DNA of 51,321 nt from Methylobacter sp. (GTDB taxonomy: Bacteria > Pseudomonadota > Gammaproteobacteria > Methylococcales > Methylomonadaceae): contig NZ_JALOCF010000030.1 in assembly GCF_023227905.1 (NCBI RefSeq), positions 1-51,321 on the forward strand, in the 5' to 3' direction. Below, one piece after another: positions 33,413 to 41,948 of the stretch. Below the pieces are notes generated by a model, which saw nothing but the letters and a program-made list of their open reading frames with translations, made no database searches and was not told the DNA's origin. The position numbers and the translations under genes were made by a program. The stretch's first letter is position 1. Each line of letters begins with the position of its first letter.

Positions 33413-34054
33413 TCAGTGCTTATGAGCGCCGTGCTTGTGGGAATGCGGTTTTGTGTCGTGGGGATGTTCGACGTCGGACTTGCTTCCCATTTCGGCTTCG
33501 TGCCCCTCCAGACCTATATGGGAATGCCCATTGCTGGCCTCGATTTGTCGGCGATACTCTTCAGGGGAAAGGCTAGTCATGATCTTAAGGAAAGCCGTCA
33601 GATCCCATATCGCCTCGTCCTCCATGCCGCCTTTCGACCAGGCCGGCATGCCGGTCGCCTTGACGCCGTGTTTGACGATCCAGAACCGGCGGGCATCCGT
33701 CCGGTCGGAATCGGCGGCATTTGCAGGTTTGGAAAGATTCAGCGGGGTCGGATAGAGGCCTTTACGTATTTCGGAATCTTCAATGCCGGGTGAGAGGTGG
33801 CAGTTCGCGCACATGGCGTCGTAGTTGCCGGCGCCCCGGCGAATCCGGCCGGCATCGGACAAGTTGTCCGGTGGAACAATGTCGGCGGCCCTGCGTGCAA
33901 TGGACTGTTCCCGCGCCCACTCAATGAGGCGATAAACGGCGGGGCTGTGGGGCTTATCGGCCGCCATATCGATCGCTCCGGCCTGGAGCAGACCAATCAC
34001 CGTTACGGCGCCGAGGCTAAGGACGGCCAATGCGCCCAGCAGAATTTTTTTCAT
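33413..34054 (-). CDS. class I cytochrome c with His-rich tail
   Basis: 213 aa. A signal or anchor segment (KKILLGALAVLSLGAVTVIG) is followed by a single haem site CANCH (about residue 85) and the axial Met in KATGMPAWSKG (about 133). The last 40 residues are His-rich (EHPHDTKPHSHKHGAHKH), which could bind copper. The ATG at 34054 is chosen; a TTG five codons upstream is part of its ribosome site. It is divergent from copR with a shared box between them, so it is likely copper-induced. Confidence 0.9.
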   Translation of the reverse strand: MKKILLGALAVLSLGAVTVIGLLQAGAIDMAADKPHSPAVYRLIEWAREQSIARRAADIVPPDNLSDAGRIRRGAGNYDAMCANCHLSPGIEDSEIRKGLYPTPLNLSKPANAADSDRTDARRFWIVKHGVKATGMPAWSKGGMEDEAIWDLTAFLKIMTSLSPEEYRRQIEASNGHSHIGLEGHEAEMGSKSDVEHPHDTKPHSHKHGAHKH

Positions 34055-34123
34055 GGAAAGTTCCCGCAAATTGTCTGTAGGTGTATTCTACGATACCCCA
34101 GTTAACGGGAAAGTGACGCGCGG

Positions 34124-34139
34124 ATTACATTTACGTAAT
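34124..34139. promoter_or_regulatory. CopR-type box 1, between the cytochrome c gene and copR
   Basis: ATTACATTTACGTAAT, extended here to GATTACATTTACGTAATC, an imperfect dyad. It lies between -10-like elements for both directions: TATAGA at 34165-34170 toward copR and TAGAAT (minus, about 34085-34090) toward the cytochrome c gene. A second identical copy is at 33383. Confidence 0.85.
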
Positions 34140-34208
34140 CTTCGAGATTTGGTCTCGCTGCCAGTATAGAATGGCGTTAATACGAGACAAGTTACGCGGG
34201 GAGTACGC

Positions 34209-34886
34209 ATGAAAATCCTGATCGTGGAAGACGAACCCAAAATCGGGGATTACCTGAGACAGGGCTTGGCGGAGGCAGGCTTCGTCGTCGATTTAGCGCG
34301 GAATGGGCTGGACGGTTTGCATTTGGCGCTGACAGAAGCCTACGACTTAGCAATTTTGGATGTGATGCTGCCCGGCATTGACGGCTGGCAGGTGCTGCAA
34401 GGTATCCGAAGGGCGGGTAAGGAAATACCGGTGCTCTTTCTCACGGCCCGCGATGACGTTGACGATCGGGTCAAGGGACTGGAACTCGGGGCGGACGACT
34501 ACTTAGTGAAGCCTTTCGCCTTTTCCGAACTGCTGGCCCGCGTCAGAACCCTGCTCCGGCGCGGAGGAAAGGCCAAGGAGTCCGAGATTCTGCGAGCCGC
34601 CGACCTCGAACTCGACCTGATACGGCGCCGGGTAGCGCGGTCGGGCAAGAAGATCAATTTAGCATCCAAGGAATTCGCCCTGTTGGAACTCCTTTTACGA
34701 CGCCAGGGCGAGGTGCTTCCCCGCTCCCTGATCGCCTCCCAGGTGTGGGATATGAACTTCGACAGCGACACCAACGTGATCGAGGTCGCCATCCGGCGTC
34801 TGCGGGCCAAGGTGGACGACGGCTTCGAGCCGAAACTGATCCACACCGTCCGCGGTATGGGCTACGTGCTGGAGACAACCGAGTGA
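34209..34886 (+). CDS. copR: copper-responsive response regulator, OmpR family
   Basis: 225 aa. Receiver domain with the acidic pair VEDEP, the phosphorylated Asp in LAILDVMLPGIDG (about residue 52), and Lys in LVKPFAFSELLARVR. The C-terminal winged helix (about 125-222) ends VRGMGYVLE. It belongs to the CusR/CopR/IrlR heavy-metal group. Its stop overlaps the copS start (GTGA), so the two are translated together. It probably binds the two identical ATTACATTTACGTAAT boxes. Confidence 0.95.
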   Translation: MKILIVEDEPKIGDYLRQGLAEAGFVVDLARNGLDGLHLALTEAYDLAILDVMLPGIDGWQVLQGIRRAGKEIPVLFLTARDDVDDRVKGLELGADDYLVKPFAFSELLARVRTLLRRGGKAKESEILRAADLELDLIRRRVARSGKKINLASKEFALLELLLRRQGEVLPRSLIASQVWDMNFDSDTNVIEVAIRRLRAKVDDGFEPKLIHTVRGMGYVLETTE

Positions 34887-36274
34887 GGCCGATCGGACGC
34901 AAATCCATCACGCTTCGGTTGACCCTGCTCTTCGCGTCAGCCTCAACGACTGTACTCCTGCTGTTGGGGCTGCTGATCGGCTCGCTCGTTGAGCGGCATT
35001 TCGAAGAGTTGGACATGGAATTGCTCGGCGGCAAACTGGAACTTCTCCACCACACCTTTAAGAAAGTTCGCTCCGACCAGGAACTGGAGGCGCTACCGGG
35101 ACAACTTCAAGATTCCATGGTGGGACACCCCGGTTTAGTAGTGGCCGTTTTGAAGCCGGGTGGTCAGACCCTATATTCAACTGAAGGTGCGAAGTTACCG
35201 GAAGAACTGCTTGCCGGAGTCAGAGAGAATCCCCTCCGCCCATTGCTTTGGACCGACCCTGAGAACCATCGCTATCGCGGGATTTCCGCCGAAGTGCCGA
35301 CCAGTATCGAAGGCGCGACTCCGGTGGTCGTGGCCGTGTCCACCGACCTGTCGCACCACGAGCATTTCATGCACTCGTTTCGGACGGCGTTGTGGACGGT
35401 CATGGGCCTGGCGGCGCTGCTGACCGGCTTTCTCGGCTGGGTAGCAGCACGCCAGGGACTGGCGCCCCTTCGGGACATCAGTCGTAGTGCTGCGGGTATT
35501 ACCGCGAACCGCCTTAACCAACGGTTGCCTTTAGACTCCATTCCCGTCGAACTGGCCGAGGTAGCGGAAACCCTGAACGAGATGCTGGCACGGCTCGAAG
35601 AATCCTTCCGTCGGCTGTCCGACTTTTCCTCGAATATCGCCCACGAGTTGCGCACGCCGGTCAGCAATCTGCTGACACAAACCCAGGTCACTTTGTCCAA
35701 GACCCGGACACTCGACAAATACCAGGACGTACTGGCTTCCAACGCGGAAGAGTTCGAGCGTCTGTCGCGGATGATTGCCGACATGCTATTCCTGGCTAAA
35801 TCGGACAACAAGCTCATCGTCCCCCATCGCGAGAAGGTCGATTTGGTGGCGGAGGTGAGCAGCCTATTCGAATTTTACGAGGCGTTAGTCGAGGAAAAGG
35901 GAGTCAGTCTGACCTATTCAGGAAGGGGCGCTGTTTACGGCGACAGGTTGATGCTGCGCAGAGCCGTCAACAATCTGCTCTCGAATGCGGTGCGCCATAC
36001 GCCGGAACGGGGAAAGATAGTTGTTCGCGTTAACGATTCCGACATCTCGACCGTCGTTTTGTCGGTGCAAAACACTGGTGAAACCATCGCCCCCGAGCAT
36101 TTGCCGCGGCTGTTCGACCGCTTCTACCGGGTACATGCATCACGGCAGCGTTTTGGTGAGGGCGCGGGACTCGGTTTGGCGATCACGCGTTCTATCGTGC
36201 ACGCCCATGGCGGCGAGGCTTTGGCGCATTCGGAGGGCGGCTTCACGACGTTTGAGATTCGGCTTCCGGTTTGA
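34883..36274 (+). CDS. copS: heavy-metal sensor histidine kinase
   Basis: 463 aa from a GTG that overlaps the copR stop by 4 bp; the frame is open upstream inside copR but that part is a shadow. Two membrane segments (about 14-36 and 168-190) enclose a periplasmic sensor domain, then HAMP, the phosphoacceptor His in SNIAHELRTPVSNLL, the N box (NNLLSNAVRHTP) and the G box (GEGAGLGLAITRSIV). It is CusS/CopS-like. It senses periplasmic Cu or Ag and phosphorylates CopR. Confidence 0.95.
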   Translation: MRPIGRKSITLRLTLLFASASTTVLLLLGLLIGSLVERHFEELDMELLGGKLELLHHTFKKVRSDQELEALPGQLQDSMVGHPGLVVAVLKPGGQTLYSTEGAKLPEELLAGVRENPLRPLLWTDPENHRYRGISAEVPTSIEGATPVVVAVSTDLSHHEHFMHSFRTALWTVMGLAALLTGFLGWVAARQGLAPLRDISRSAAGITANRLNQRLPLDSIPVELAEVAETLNEMLARLEESFRRLSDFSSNIAHELRTPVSNLLTQTQVTLSKTRTLDKYQDVLASNAEEFERLSRMIADMLFLAKSDNKLIVPHREKVDLVAEVSSLFEFYEALVEEKGVSLTYSGRGAVYGDRLMLRRAVNNLLSNAVRHTPERGKIVVRVNDSDISTVVLSVQNTGETIAPEHLPRLFDRFYRVHASRQRFGEGAGLGLAITRSIVHAHGGEALAHSEGGFTTFEIRLPV

Positions 36275-36407
36275 AAAATGATGACGGATTTCCAGGAAAA
36301 CTCCCGTGCCTACCGGCCTGCGGTTTCAGGGTCGGTATTATGAAGGATGAATAAATTCAAGATGAAGTGGCTACACTAAACCGGACATACAGGTACAAAA
36401 TACAAAA

Positions 36408-36797
36408 ATGAAACTGACAATTGGTAAACTAGCCAAACAAGCCGAAGTGACTGTTGAAACCATCCGCTATTATCAGCGTATCGGTATGCTGGATGAACCC
36501 GGTAAACCCGGTAGCGGTTTTCGGCACTATCCAGCCCATGCCATCACCAGAATCCGGTTTATCAAACGCGCTCAACAAGCGGGTTTTACCTTAAAAGAAA
36601 TTGCCCAACTGTTATCGCTTGATGCCGGTCATTGCGCCGATGTGCGAAAAATTGCCGAACAGAAATGTCAGCAAATCGATGCGCAAATAAAGGACTTAAC
36701 GGCTCTGCGTAATGTATTGGATAGCCTGGTTAGAGGTTGTCAGACTGATTCTTCCCCGGAACATTGTTCCCTCATCGATGCACTTTCGACCAAATAA
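36408..36797 (+). CDS. merR: mercury-responsive regulator MerR
   Basis: 129 aa. N-terminal winged helix-turn-helix (VETIRYYQRIGMLDEP), then a dimerisation helix. The three Hg(II)-binding cysteines are where MerR has them: GHCADV (about 84), RGCQTD (about 119) and EHCSLI (about 128). It acts at the 19-bp-spacer promoter at 36843-36873. Unusually for the Tn501/Tn21 type, merR is not divergent but lies upstream of merT in the same direction. Confidence 0.96.
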   Translation: MKLTIGKLAKQAEVTVETIRYYQRIGMLDEPGKPGSGFRHYPAHAITRIRFIKRAQQAGFTLKEIAQLLSLDAGHCADVRKIAEQKCQQIDAQIKDLTALRNVLDSLVRGCQTDSSPEHCSLIDALSTK

Positions 36798-36842
36798 CTC
36801 GGACTCAAAATCCTGAGCATTCAAAAATAATGCAAATTCCTC

Positions 36843-36873
36843 TTGACTCTGTTCTGTAGAACAGGGTTTAGAC
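36843..36873 (+). promoter_or_regulatory. mer promoter and MerR operator
   Basis: -35 TTGACT (36843-36848) and -10 TTAGAC (36868-36873) are 19 bp apart, the overlong spacer typical of MerR-controlled promoters. Inside lies the perfect dyad CTGTTCT-GT-AGAACAG (36849-36864). Confidence 0.9.
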
Positions 36874-36970
36874 TCCTATTCGAATTATTAAAACCTGACA
36901 TTCCCTGCATTCATCATACCCTTGCTGAATGCAGCACTCAGACGTTTAGTTTTTATTTAGGAAAATTCTT

Positions 36971-37342
36971 ATGACTACAGAACATGAAATACCACCCACA
37001 GAAGACCCATCCTGGCTAGGCATTGGTGCCATAGTAGCCGCCATTGGCGCATCGGTCTGCTGTGTTGGCCCCTTGCTGCTTGTATCTTTGGGGATTGGCG
37101 GCGCGTGGATGAGCGCCTTGACTTCAATGGAAACGGTCAGGCCTTATTTTATTATTCTGACCTTGGTTTTTATTGGTTTGGGCTATCGCAAGCTCTATTT
37201 GATACCGGATAGCTGTGAAGAAGGTAAAGCCTGCGCAACATCCGAAGTCAAGCACAAACAGCGGATGATCTTCTGGATTGGCTCGGCATTGATCTTGCTG
37301 CTGTTGACCTTTCCCTGGGTTGCCCCGTTTTTTATGGAATAA
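36971..37342 (+). CDS. merT: mercuric ion transporter MerT
   Basis: An inner-membrane protein that takes Hg(II) from MerP and moves it into the cytoplasm. 123 aa, three membrane segments; the vicinal Cys pair in the first segment is SVCCVGPLLL (about residue 35), and a second Cys pair lies in the loop (DSCEEGKACA). First gene after the mer promoter, 8 bp before merP. Confidence 0.95.
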   Translation: MTTEHEIPPTEDPSWLGIGAIVAAIGASVCCVGPLLLVSLGIGGAWMSALTSMETVRPYFIILTLVFIGLGYRKLYLIPDSCEEGKACATSEVKHKQRMIFWIGSALILLLLTFPWVAPFFME

Positions 37343-37350
37343 GGAGAATA

Positions 37351-37686
37351 ATGATGACTATTAAAACCGTATGTTTAACGTTGAGCTTGTTGGCCGCACC
37401 CTTATTAATGCAGACAGCCCATGCCGAAGCAGTTGTTCCTGTTCAAATGCAAAATCAAAACAACAGTCAATCCGTCACATTGGCTATGCAGAACATGACC
37501 TGTGCGATGTGTAAGATCACCATTAAAAAGGCTTTGCAGGGTGTCGAGGGTGTAGAAAAGGTGAGTGTCGATGGGGATACTAAAATGGCATATGTTACGT
37601 ATGATCCGCAAAAAACCAGCATAGAAGCCTTGATTAAAGCGACTACAAATGCAGGTTACCCAGCGACTGTTCACCAACCAAAGTAA
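37351..37686 (+). CDS. merP: periplasmic mercury-binding protein MerP
   Basis: A small HMA-fold protein, 111 aa, with a signal peptide ending at MQTAHAEA and the Hg-binding motif MTCAMCKI (GMTCxxC type, here NMTCAMC). It has about 20 extra residues between signal and domain (Gln/Asn-rich). GGAG lies before the ATG, and a second ATG follows directly. It passes Hg(II) to MerT. Confidence 0.95.
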   Translation: MMTIKTVCLTLSLLAAPLLMQTAHAEAVVPVQMQNQNNSQSVTLAMQNMTCAMCKITIKKALQGVEGVEKVSVDGDTKMAYVTYDPQKTSIEALIKATTNAGYPATVHQPK

Positions 37687-37691
37687 TCCTT

Positions 37692-37896
37692 TGGTTCCCA
37701 CGCAGGAGAGACTGTGAAAGTATTCATTTTTAGAAAAGAATTAAAGAATAACCACGAAGACACGAAGGACACGAAGTTTTCAATATATTGAATAAGAACA
37801 ATTATTTTTTCTTCGTGTCCTTCGTGTCTTCGTGGTGAATAATGCTTTTTGCCTGATTTGGGTAATACTTTCACAGCCTCAGGAGCGTGGGAACCA
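37692..37896. repeat. nested palindromic element between merP and the next mer gene
   Basis: Three pairs of inverted arms are nested: TGGTTCCCACGC (37692) with GCGTGGGAACCA (37885-37896), CTGTGAAAGTATT (37712) with AATACTTTCACAG (37864-37876), and a 26-bp perfect pair at 37751-37776 and 37811-37836 built from CACGAAG units. The form is that of a MITE-like or composite REP element inserted into another. The inner CACGAAGGACACGAAG type is a known kind of dispersed repeat in environmental bacteria. Confidence 0.85.
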
Positions 37897-37920
37897 GAAC
37901 AACAGAATGAGGAAACAATC

Positions 37921-38067
37921 GTGGATATTGAAACTGTGTTCAAGCTAGCGGGCTTTCTGTTATGGCCGTTTTTGCTTGCGTTCTTATGCTATCTTTTTGA
38001 TATAAAAGGCTTCTTGTGCTGTGCTAGAAAAGGAAATCCTGATGTGGACCAAAAAACTGAAAATTGA
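37921..38067 (+). CDS. small membrane protein with Cys-Cys pair in the mer operon
   Basis: 48 aa from the GTG at 37921, with GAGGAAA eight bases before it. One hydrophobic segment (FKLAGFLLWPFLLAFLCYLF) is followed by DIKGFLCCARKG. It ends 26 bases inside merA in another frame, so the two are translationally linked. It is not MerE or MerF as I know them. The vicinal Cys pair at the cytoplasmic end of a helix is typical of Hg(II) hand-over sites, so a small mercury transporter or MerA partner is plausible. Confidence 0.5.
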   Translation: MDIETVFKLAGFLLWPFLLAFLCYLFDIKGFLCCARKGNPDVDQKTEN

Positions 38068-39712
38068 CGGCATGACCTGCCCCAGCTGCGCTGACGGTAT
38101 CGAGAAAAAACTCAATGCGCTTGAAGGTGTTGAAATCAAAGTTTCGTATCCGGAAGGCAGTGCCATGCTGACGGTGACGGGTGAAACCCGTCTTGAATCA
38201 CTGATTCAGCACATTGCGCAAAAAGGTTATCGGGTTAAAGAGATTGCCGATAAGACTGTCAAAGCCGATAAAAAAACAGCACCTGTAAACAATGACAAGC
38301 CGCTGCATGTGGCGATCATCGGCAGCGGCTCGGGCGCTTTCGCCTGCGCCCTTAAAGCGGTGGAAAAGGGCGCCAAAGTGACGATGATTGAACGCAACCC
38401 GATCATTGGCGGCACTTGCGTCAATATCGGCTGCGTGCCTTCCAAAATCATGATTCGCGCGGCGCATATTGCGCATCTACAAAAAAATCATGGGTTCCCC
38501 GGCATTAAAAAACAACAACCGGCGATAAACCGCAAACAACTGCTTGCCCAGCAGCAAGCCAGGGTCGATGAACTCAGGGCGGCTAAATATGAAAATATCC
38601 TGGCAACCCATCCGGAGATTAATCTGGTCAAAGGACAGGCACGGTTTAAAAACGCCAACACGCTCATCGTCAATCGGGAACATGGCGAATTCACCGAAAT
38701 TACAGCAGACCGTTTTCTGATCGCCACCGGATCGTCTCCGGGTATACCGCCCATTCCGGGACTGGCGGGCACGCCTTATTGGACATCCGCCGAAGCCTTA
38801 GTGGCGGAACAACTGCCGGAACATTTAATCGTCATTGGTTCAGCGATAGTCGCTCTGGAGCTGGCGCAAGCCTTTTTACGGCTGGGGTCGAAAGTAACGT
38901 TGCTGGCTCGCCATACGCTCATGTATCGGGAAGACCCCGCCATAGGCTCGGTATTGCAAGCCGTCATGGAAGACGAAGGCATGACCATCCTGACCCATAC
39001 CCAGCCGGAAGCCGTGAGCTATAAAAAGAGCCTGTTCGGTCCAGGAAAATTTACCTTGAAAACCCGGTCAGGCCGAATGCTTTCAAGCGACCAATTACTG
39101 ATTGCCACCGGTAGGCCGCCTAATACCGAAAATCTGGGTCTGGAAAAAGCGGGGGTTAAGGTCAATAAGGATGGCGCTATCGCCATTGACAATCACATGC
39201 GCACCCGTGTCGAACACATCTATGCCGCCGGCGATTGCACCGACCAGCCGCAGTTCGTCTATGTCGCGGCAGCCGCGGGAACCCGCGCCGCCATCAATAT
39301 GACCGGAGGTGACGCCGCCATTAATCTGTCGGCGATGCCGTCCGTGATGTTTACCGAACCGCAAATGGCCACTGTCGGCTTGACTGAACGCGATGCACAG
39401 CTGAACAATATCAAAACCGACAGCCGCCTGTTGCCGTTGGAGAATGTGCCGCGCGCCCTGGCTAATTTTGAAACCCGAGGCTTTGTCAAACTGGTCATCG
39501 AAGCAGGCAGCCGCCGCTTGATCGGCGCGCAAATCCTGGCGCCGGAAGCAGGCGAGATGATTCAGACGGCGGTACTGGCCATCCATAACCGGATGACGAT
39601 AGAAGACCTGGCCGGACAATTGTTTCCGTATTTGACGATGGTCGAAGGTCTCAAACTGTGCGCGCAAACCTTTGTCAAAGACGTGAAAGAACTCTCTTGC
39701 TGTGCGGGCTAA
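38042..39712 (+). CDS. merA: mercuric reductase MerA
   Basis: An FAD enzyme that reduces Hg(II) to Hg(0) with NADPH in the cytoplasm. 556 aa from the ATG before WTKKLKIDG (AAAGGAAA upstream; a GTG seven codons earlier is less likely). The N-terminal HMA domain has GMTCPSCADG, and the redox pair is GTCVNIGCVPSK (about 135). FAD and NADPH motifs and the C-terminal Cys pair (LSCCAG) that receives Hg(II) are all present. Full length and functional-looking. Confidence 0.97.
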   Translation: MWTKKLKIDGMTCPSCADGIEKKLNALEGVEIKVSYPEGSAMLTVTGETRLESLIQHIAQKGYRVKEIADKTVKADKKTAPVNNDKPLHVAIIGSGSGAFACALKAVEKGAKVTMIERNPIIGGTCVNIGCVPSKIMIRAAHIAHLQKNHGFPGIKKQQPAINRKQLLAQQQARVDELRAAKYENILATHPEINLVKGQARFKNANTLIVNREHGEFTEITADRFLIATGSSPGIPPIPGLAGTPYWTSAEALVAEQLPEHLIVIGSAIVALELAQAFLRLGSKVTLLARHTLMYREDPAIGSVLQAVMEDEGMTILTHTQPEAVSYKKSLFGPGKFTLKTRSGRMLSSDQLLIATGRPPNTENLGLEKAGVKVNKDGAIAIDNHMRTRVEHIYAAGDCTDQPQFVYVAAAAGTRAAINMTGGDAAINLSAMPSVMFTEPQMATVGLTERDAQLNNIKTDSRLLPLENVPRALANFETRGFVKLVIEAGSRRLIGAQILAPEAGEMIQTAVLAIHNRMTIEDLAGQLFPYLTMVEGLKLCAQTFVKDVKELSCCAG

Positions 39713-39782
39713 AGCTACCGCTCCTCGGCAATTGCTCCTGCATTGCTCTACCTCCTGCATAAGCCACAAGGATGTGGCGAAT

Positions 39783-39855
39783 GCAGATTTTGCAAGGAGC
39801 AAAAATCTGCCCATGCAGTCGTGCTCACGCCCCTTGCCTACATCCCTGTAGGCAA
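39783..39855. repeat. dispersed hairpin element after merA
   Basis: Two hairpins: CAGATTTTGC...GCAAAAATCTG (39784-39809) and TTGCCTACA-TCCC-TGTAGGCAA (39834-39855). The second shares its core with the repeat at the anmK end (4621-4640), so this element is present in both host and island DNA of the window. It fills the space from merA to the merC-like gene. Confidence 0.75.
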
Positions 39856-39885
39856 AGATGAATGCCTGTTTTAAGGAGAATTAAA

Positions 39886-40233
39886 ATGAATGAAAAATTA
39901 AGTCAATTTGGCGGTTTGTTTGGTGCCGCGGTTGCCGCGGCCTGTTGTCTCGGCATCCCTGTCGTGCTCAGCGCCGTGGCTGCCGTTGGGCTTGGCTTTC
40001 TGATATACGATGCCTTTTTGTTGCCGATGTTCATAGGGTTCGACGCTTTAAATATATGGACGCTTTATCGTTCCGCCAGGAAACATGAAGCACTATCGGA
40101 AGAAGCGATGCTCGCGTTCCGGACCGGCAGCATCGGCGCATCGGTTAGCACTTTAGGCTTAGGGCTTAGGAATTGGCTCCAAATAACTTCCCGGCTCGAA
40201 ACCTGCCAGGTTTTAAAAACCTGGCAGGTTTGA
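39886..40233 (+). CDS. MerC-like mercury transporter, shortened
   Basis: 115 aa from MNEKLSQFGG; AAGGAG precedes this ATG and the frame further upstream is not supported. The first segment AAACCLGIPVVLSAVAAVGL with its Cys pair and Pro, followed by a second hydrophobic stretch, resembles MerC. MerC is ~140 aa with four membrane segments; here only about 75 residues align, and the C-terminal ~17 residues (TSRLETCQVLKTWQV) are encoded by the palindrome at 40184-40252. The protein is therefore truncated and may not transport. Confidence 0.65.
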   Translation: MNEKLSQFGGLFGAAVAAACCLGIPVVLSAVAAVGLGFLIYDAFLLPMFIGFDALNIWTLYRSARKHEALSEEAMLAFRTGSIGASVSTLGLGLRNWLQITSRLETCQVLKTWQV

Positions 40234-40252
40234 AATGTATTTCGGGAAGTTA
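40184..40252. repeat. palindromic element overlapping the merC-like 3' end
   Basis: The outer arms TAACTTCCCG (40184-40193) and CGGGAAGTTA (40243-40252) enclose an almost perfect palindrome AAACCTGCCAGGTTTT-A-AAAACCTGGCAGGTTT (40199-40231). The element supplies the final codons and stop of the merC-like gene. Confidence 0.85.
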
Positions 40253-40294
40253 ATTTTGACCAAATCCTTAATGCCTACATGGATTGAAGCCTAA

Positions 40295-41281
40295 GTGCCA
40301 CGAAAGTTCACCAATATCCCAACCAACATGGTGATGGGTTTCCTCGGCGCCGGTAAAACCACGGCCATTCTTAATCTGCTTAAACAAAAACCGGCTGACG
40401 AAAAATGGGCGGTATTGGTCAATGAGTTTGGACAAGTCGGCATTGACGGCGCAATCTTCGCGGCTTCGGACGCGATAGTGAAAGAAGTGCCGGGGGGCTG
40501 TCTGTGTTGCGCGGTAGGACTGCCTTTCCAGGTTGCCGTTAATCGCTTGTTAACGGAAGTCAAACCGGATCGTTTGCTCATTGAACCAACAGGTTTAGGG
40601 CACCCAAAGCGGGTATTGGATAGGCTCGCCGAAGGGTATTTTCGAACCGTACTGGATGTGCGAGCCAATATTTGCCTGGTTGACCCGAGAAAGTTAAGCG
40701 ATAGCCGCTACACGTCATATGAAAACTTTGTCGATCAAATCGCCTTATCCGATGTGCTGGTCGCCAATAAAATGGATTTAGCCGACAAAGCAGCGACTCA
40801 GTTGTTTGAGCGTTGGGCTGACAGAAGTCGTCCACGTAAAACCGTGATTGCTCAAACCGTTCAAGGACAACTGGATGTTGCCTGGCTGGATTTAATGAGA
40901 AACCCGGAAAGGCAAGCCTCTTTTCCTAATGCTCATCAAACCAGATCAATTCATCGGACAGCCGAAACCGCCCTGGAGAATAAGAATCAGCTTAAGTCTA
41001 ATGCAGCGGATGGTTACCAGAGTTATGGCACTGTATTTCCGGAACACAGTTGCTTTGATTATGCACGCACAACACGGTTATTAAACAATCTTGAGGCGGA
41101 ACGAATAAAAGCGGTTTTTGCGACCAATAAAGGTTGGTTCATTTTTAATGCAGTTGACGGGGTAATGACTATCGTTCCGTGCAAACCTTCAGCAAACAGC
41201 CGGATTGAAATAGTTGCTACACAAAATAACTGTCAAGACATTTCGACGGAGTTAAGTCACTGTATTGTAAACAGATGTTAG
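40295..41281 (+). CDS. G3E-family (CobW/COG0523) GTP-binding metallochaperone
   Basis: 328 aa. Walker A GFLGAGKTTAI (about 15), the metal motif GGCLCCAVG (about 68), ELV-type NEFGQVGID, and the base motif NKMDLAD (about 158); a C-terminal CobW_C domain follows (FATNKGWFIFNAVDG). The start is GTG at 40295, needed to keep the N-terminal IPTN strand; the ribosome site is weak. These GTPases deliver or allocate Zn, Co or other metals. It sits at the end of the mer cluster but its metal is unknown. Confidence 0.9.
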   Translation: MPRKFTNIPTNMVMGFLGAGKTTAILNLLKQKPADEKWAVLVNEFGQVGIDGAIFAASDAIVKEVPGGCLCCAVGLPFQVAVNRLLTEVKPDRLLIEPTGLGHPKRVLDRLAEGYFRTVLDVRANICLVDPRKLSDSRYTSYENFVDQIALSDVLVANKMDLADKAATQLFERWADRSRPRKTVIAQTVQGQLDVAWLDLMRNPERQASFPNAHQTRSIHRTAETALENKNQLKSNAADGYQSYGTVFPEHSCFDYARTTRLLNNLEAERIKAVFATNKGWFIFNAVDGVMTIVPCKPSANSRIEIVATQNNCQDISTELSHCIVNRC

Positions 41282-41394
41282 AACCGTAGGGCTAAACAAC
41301 GTGCAGCTCATCAATCGCGAACAATGGGCTTCGCGTCTCTCGACCCATCCTACGAAACTTACAATTACCCACTGCGTGGGAAGGATGACACACT

Positions 41395-41775
41395 ATGATA
41401 AATGAATGGCTTAAAATTGCCTTGCAAAAAAATATCCTAATGCGTGCAATCAAGGTTGCGCTGGTGGTTGGTTCAATTCTGATGTTAATCAATCACGGTG
41501 ATGTAATACTGAGCAATGGATTATCGATAAAGGAACTCATCAAAATTACTTTGACCTATTTAGTACCCTATTGCGTTTCGACCTATTCAAGCACTGAAGC
41601 GGTTTGCGCTGCTGAAAACAGGCCCAGTATTAATCAATTAATCCGGGAATTGCTCAAGCGGAAAAGCTCCGAATTAGCTCATGGCTCAATAACTGTTTTT
41701 AATTTGTTCATCATCCGACTGCAACAGATAAAAAAACGTACCTATTCAGCACATAGAGAAATAGAACACAGATGA
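41395..41775 (+). CDS. NrtS-like nitrate/nitrite transporter
   Basis: 126 aa. The first ~70 residues match the small NrtS membrane proteins (ALVVGSILMLINHGDVIL, then TLTYLVPYCVSTYSS), with two membrane segments. NrtS was described as a nitrate/nitrite transporter in cyanobacteria and is found widely in proteobacteria. The final residues (AHREIEHR) come from the repeat that starts here at about 41762. Why it lies in a metal island is unclear. Confidence 0.7.
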   Translation: MINEWLKIALQKNILMRAIKVALVVGSILMLINHGDVILSNGLSIKELIKITLTYLVPYCVSTYSSTEAVCAAENRPSINQLIRELLKRKSSELAHGSITVFNLFIIRLQQIKKRTYSAHREIEHR

Positions 41776-41882
41776 CACGGATTAAACGGATAAACACTGA
41801 TTAAAAAGCACAAAACAAACTTGGGGCTCCGTCTTTAAAAATCCGTTTAAATCCGTCCTATCTGCGTCATCCGTGTTCTAAT
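41762..41882. repeat. imperfect long inverted repeat between nrtS-like and TSUP genes
   Basis: A left arm with ACACAGATGACACGGATTAA and a right arm with GCGTCATCCGTGTTC form a long imperfect hairpin (inner ATTAAACGGAT / ATCCGTTTAAAT). It is of the ACACGGATGACGCAGAT family of dispersed intergenic repeats. It may also serve as a transcription barrier. Confidence 0.7.
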
Positions 41883-41948
41883 TAATCATAGTTAGCGTGC
41901 GCCGAATAGTTACTAAAAAACAATCGAAATACTTAACGAGTTGTACTT

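Noticed and set aside
34745..34882. Longer start for the sensor kinase
   Set aside because: It lies inside copR and is Arg/Gly-rich without a signal or anchor; the GTG overlapping the copR stop fits two-component gene pairs.
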